This document shows, piece after piece, positions 61,089 to 64,000 of a stretch of DNA of 64,000 nucleotides; the first letter of the stretch is position 1; the number at the start of each line of letters is the position of its first letter. The translations under genes and the position numbers were made by a program. Origin of the DNA: Hirudinaria manillensis. Lineage: Eukaryota > Annelida > Clitellata > Hirudinida > Hirudinidae. The notes beneath the pieces are model-generated. The model was not told the origin of the DNA. It ran no database searches and worked only from the letters and a program-made list of their open reading frames with translations. Location: the NCBI GenBank assembly GCA_034509925.1, contig CM067531.1, positions 10,696,319 to 10,760,318 on the forward strand, in the 5' to 3' direction.

Positions 61089-64000
61089 TTCTCTCAAGCT
61101 CAGTTACAAGTTTTACAACTAAGAACATTCTACAAAGTTCAACTGAGTCCTGCAAACATCAAACGAATTTATCTTATTGTCGATTTCATTTAATCTTCAA
61201 ATCCAATCGCAAAGTCGATAATAATCCGAAGACGAACGATCACCGATTTATTTTGTCGTACGAAACAAAAGTGAGCGCGTTAAACAAAATGTTATCCACC
61301 CTGTTTTCTTCGACTGAAGTTTTTGTTAGTCTGTGTGCGAGAGGCTAACATCTGCCTTTCAATCCAAAACACGGCAATCTCCAATCTCAACATACACCAA
61401 CGTTTGAATAATTAATTACAACAGTCTGCCATTTCGAGCAAAAAATTCCGGACCAAGACTGAAACATTATAATAACTGACCTAAGTGAAGGTCGTATGGC
61501 TTGGCTGTTGCAAGAGAGCGTGCGCTCGACGGTGTATACGGCTTGATTTATTGTCTCTAAATAAAAACTATCAAATACCTTCGTTTGATTTCATCAAGAG
61601 TGTTTGTTAGAACTCCGCAGGACTCACACTTACAAATTCTGGTTCGTCTTTAGGCTCGTCAATTTAGATTGTCGATTTAACGCGCCTTTTAACACCCTAA
61701 ACAGACGAATCTATTTTGCAGCAACTGCCAATAAAGGAATCGAGGATAAAAACTCAGCTATTTATCTGACATGGACTCTTTTCGGGTCAATGTGAATGTC
61801 GAGATGCTACATAAATAGTAGACGTCCTTTAATGTTTGCCGCAGTTTCGCAGCTGATATGTCTTATTTAGCAGCACTATGAATTCTCCAAAATTACACCC
61901 TTGGTGAAAATGCATTTACACTCTTAATGCAAATCTTACAACTCAGCTCCATTCCGGAATCTTACCTCGATAAGGTGTCAAAATGTGCTAGCTTTAAAGG
62001 TGAATTAATGGATTTTATTTCTAATGGTGACAACAATCCGAGATTGATGAGCGGTGCCTTAGTAAGGAACCATTCTTTAACGTTGACATTTGCTTTACTT
62101 TGACCGACCTCATATAGTTTGCCACACTTTAAATGCAAACAAAATGTGTTGCAGGCGTTCTTTTACGTTTGTGAAACTATTTTTTGTTCCAACACTCACT
62201 TAAATCTTGCATGTTTTGATGAACAGAGTTATTTTGAAACATGGGCGTCATTCTTCGCATAGGAAGGAGAGGTAAACCTCGTACAATTTGATGACCAGAC
62301 TCGAAACTTTTTCTTGCTTCTCATCAAACGGCCCTGAGACCCCAGTTTGGTAAATAATAATACCTATCCAGTATATCTCATGCCTAATGTATATCATGTC
62401 TAGAATCACCAATTCCTCAATCCTTGTAAAACTCTAATAATAAATTAATACGCTTCATCTCAACTTTTGCAATAAAAGTCGTAAAATTGCGTTATTTTTT
62501 GGAAAATCCTTTCGCTTGAGGTCAGGCGTCTTGGTAAACATCAAATGAACTCGAGACCCATACATGGTACATCTATAAGATGAATGAATTAAAAGTAAAT
62601 GAAAAGAATACTTAACAGAACTTCGAGAGCAGCGCACAAGCGTCATAGTGTAAAATGCAATTTAAGAAAGTATTTGTAACCGCCAAAGGATGTTATCAAT
62701 TCTTTGGTTATTCCTATACAGGGAAAATAGAGCAGAGATACTACCGCTGATAATTTCTTCTGTCGTGAATTTTCTAAATTAAACTCAGATCAGTTAAATT
62801 GTTATCCATAATTATTATACTATTGAGCTTTTTAATTCCGGACTCGTGCTAAAAACTAAAAACAGAAGAGAATGTTTGCAAAAACTCTTATTACGCCGAA
62901 TGCACTAGCGAGAAGAAAATGAAAATAAAAGATAAATATGAAGATTAAAAAAAAAAGAAAATGAACCCGAGCGGTCACCCAGAAATATCGGGAAATTCAG
63001 CACAGTGAGTAGTTTGAAAGCGTATCGTGAGAAAGAAAACATTCTCGACAAACAATGGCCGGGGTTGAGAGACTTGCAAGGGCGTTGCTCGGACTTGAGA
63101 CTGCAAATCAGCAACATTCCTCATTAGCATGCAATCCAGAGACGCCAAAGAATTAGAATTGGTTTTCATTTCGTAGCATTTTATTATTTTTAGTTCGTTG
63201 GAGGTGTTCCAGCGTGTCTTGGTGAAAGAAGGGACGTACGTGATAATCGGCATGTCCTCTATCGTCTTAAAATGGGATAATGTTATCGATAACGATGATG
63301 AAGATGGCGAAGATGAGCCAAAGCACCGACGGAAGCTGTTTAGTCCTATTTTTCAATTCAATTTATTCACAGACTCGATTTTGGAAAAGAGTCCGTCGAA
63401 TTTGAGGGCAATTCGATAATGTTAACAACTTCGAGTTGAGTTTTCCGAGGGACATGTCAATTTTCTTTCCTCATTTATGGAAACTTCAAAGAACGTGATG
63501 ATCTTAATTTGTTTGTGAAAGAATCGGATTAATTAAAAAACTCTATTTATTTTATGTTTCCTTTTCAACGTCCTCGTCTCAAAATGTAAACAATTTGATA
63601 CAAGCTCTTAAGAGACGAAATTTTTGCAAAAATGAATAAGACTAAATTTATCTTCAATCTTATTCTTACCTTTTTTACTAAAGTTCGTTCACAAAATGTT
63701 TGAATCCATTGAACGATTATAACTTTAGATCTGACGGGTGGTTTGTGAAAGTTTTGTTTTATTTCATGAGATTCTCATAACAACAATCAAGCGAAGAAAA
63801 ACTCGGAAGAGAATCAGAGATGTTTGTTGAATTCTCTTCAAAGGAAAAAAGATCCCATCTAGGTCAGGTTAAAAAATCGGTTAAAGTTTAATCGCAGTTT
63901 CTTTGTACTGATAAGTGTCATCATCATCATCGCCGGCGCCGATGCCATCATCACCACCATCATCAAATTTAACCTAGACAAGCAAACGAGACATCGAAAC
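61089..64000. other. Upstream region of the zinc-finger gene and unassigned sequence
   Basis: The first ~500 bases are the likely 5' UTR and promoter of the - strand zinc-finger gene. Beyond that I see only short frames without homology or convincing splice sites: 62455-62646 on - (..SRVHLMFTKTPDLKRKDF..) and 63198-63419 on + (..DNDDEDGEDEPKHRRK..). A (CAT)n run lies at 63919-63965. A gene edge may lie here, but I cannot support one. Confidence 0.4.

Noticed and set aside
61089-64000. Possible tRNA or small RNA genes
   Set aside because: No cloverleaf or known RNA motif was recognised by eye here or elsewhere in the window.

Overview
This is a window of an AT-rich, intron-rich animal genome. 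The reasons are spliceosomal introns with clean GT-AG borders, metazoan gene families (an anoctamin, multi-domain SRCR proteins, a C2H2 zinc-finger regulator and TMEM216 of the ciliary transition zone), metazoan-type retroelements and abundant simple repeats. TMEM216 suggests a ciliated animal. I cannot name the lineage from the sequence. All gene models were built by hand from splice sites and reading-frame phase, with no transcript support.

Layout. (1) 0.6-27.8 kb, + strand: an anoctamin (TMEM16) gene with 20 phase-consistent coding exons from 12254 to 27752 and a probable first exon at 626-721. The long first intron holds an R4/Dong-like non-LTR retrotransposon on the - strand (3228-6482), with an intact 996-codon ORF. 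Its flanks share an 18-bp sequence followed by ATT repeats. This part of the window is saturated with simple repeats. (2) 29.0-31.1 kb: a short LTR retrotransposon with 296-bp LTRs, a 4-bp target duplication, a primer-binding site and a polypurine tract. Its only ORF encodes a SAP-domain protein with 52-residue repeats. (3) 31.4-34.3 kb, +: an unrecognised 13-exon gene. (4) 34.9-36.4 kb: a dead CR1/Jockey-type LINE and a small hairpin element. (5) 37.4-54.3 kb, -: a gene for a secreted or membrane-anchored SRCR protein with four SRCR domains, each split over three exons. Its roughly 10-kb last intron is a graveyard of transposons: two Tc1-like relics, a FLYWCH-type relic, and a 5.2-kb foldback element whose long inverted repeats are built of ~175-bp units. 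(6) 54.7-55.7 kb, +: TMEM216, divergent from the SRCR gene across a 370-bp shared upstream region. (7) 56.0-56.4 kb, -: a small membrane-protein ORF. (8) 56.9-61.1 kb, -: a two-exon, 1272-residue C2H2 zinc-finger protein with a CtBP-type motif. (9) 61.1-64 kb: no gene that I can support.

The genes do not form a pathway; this is an ordinary eukaryotic neighbourhood. The most interesting items are the mobile elements: the repeat-targeting retrotransposon, the SAP-domain LTR element and the foldback element. The three-exon SRCR module and the simple-repeat arrays pressed against anoctamin splice sites are the next most interesting.
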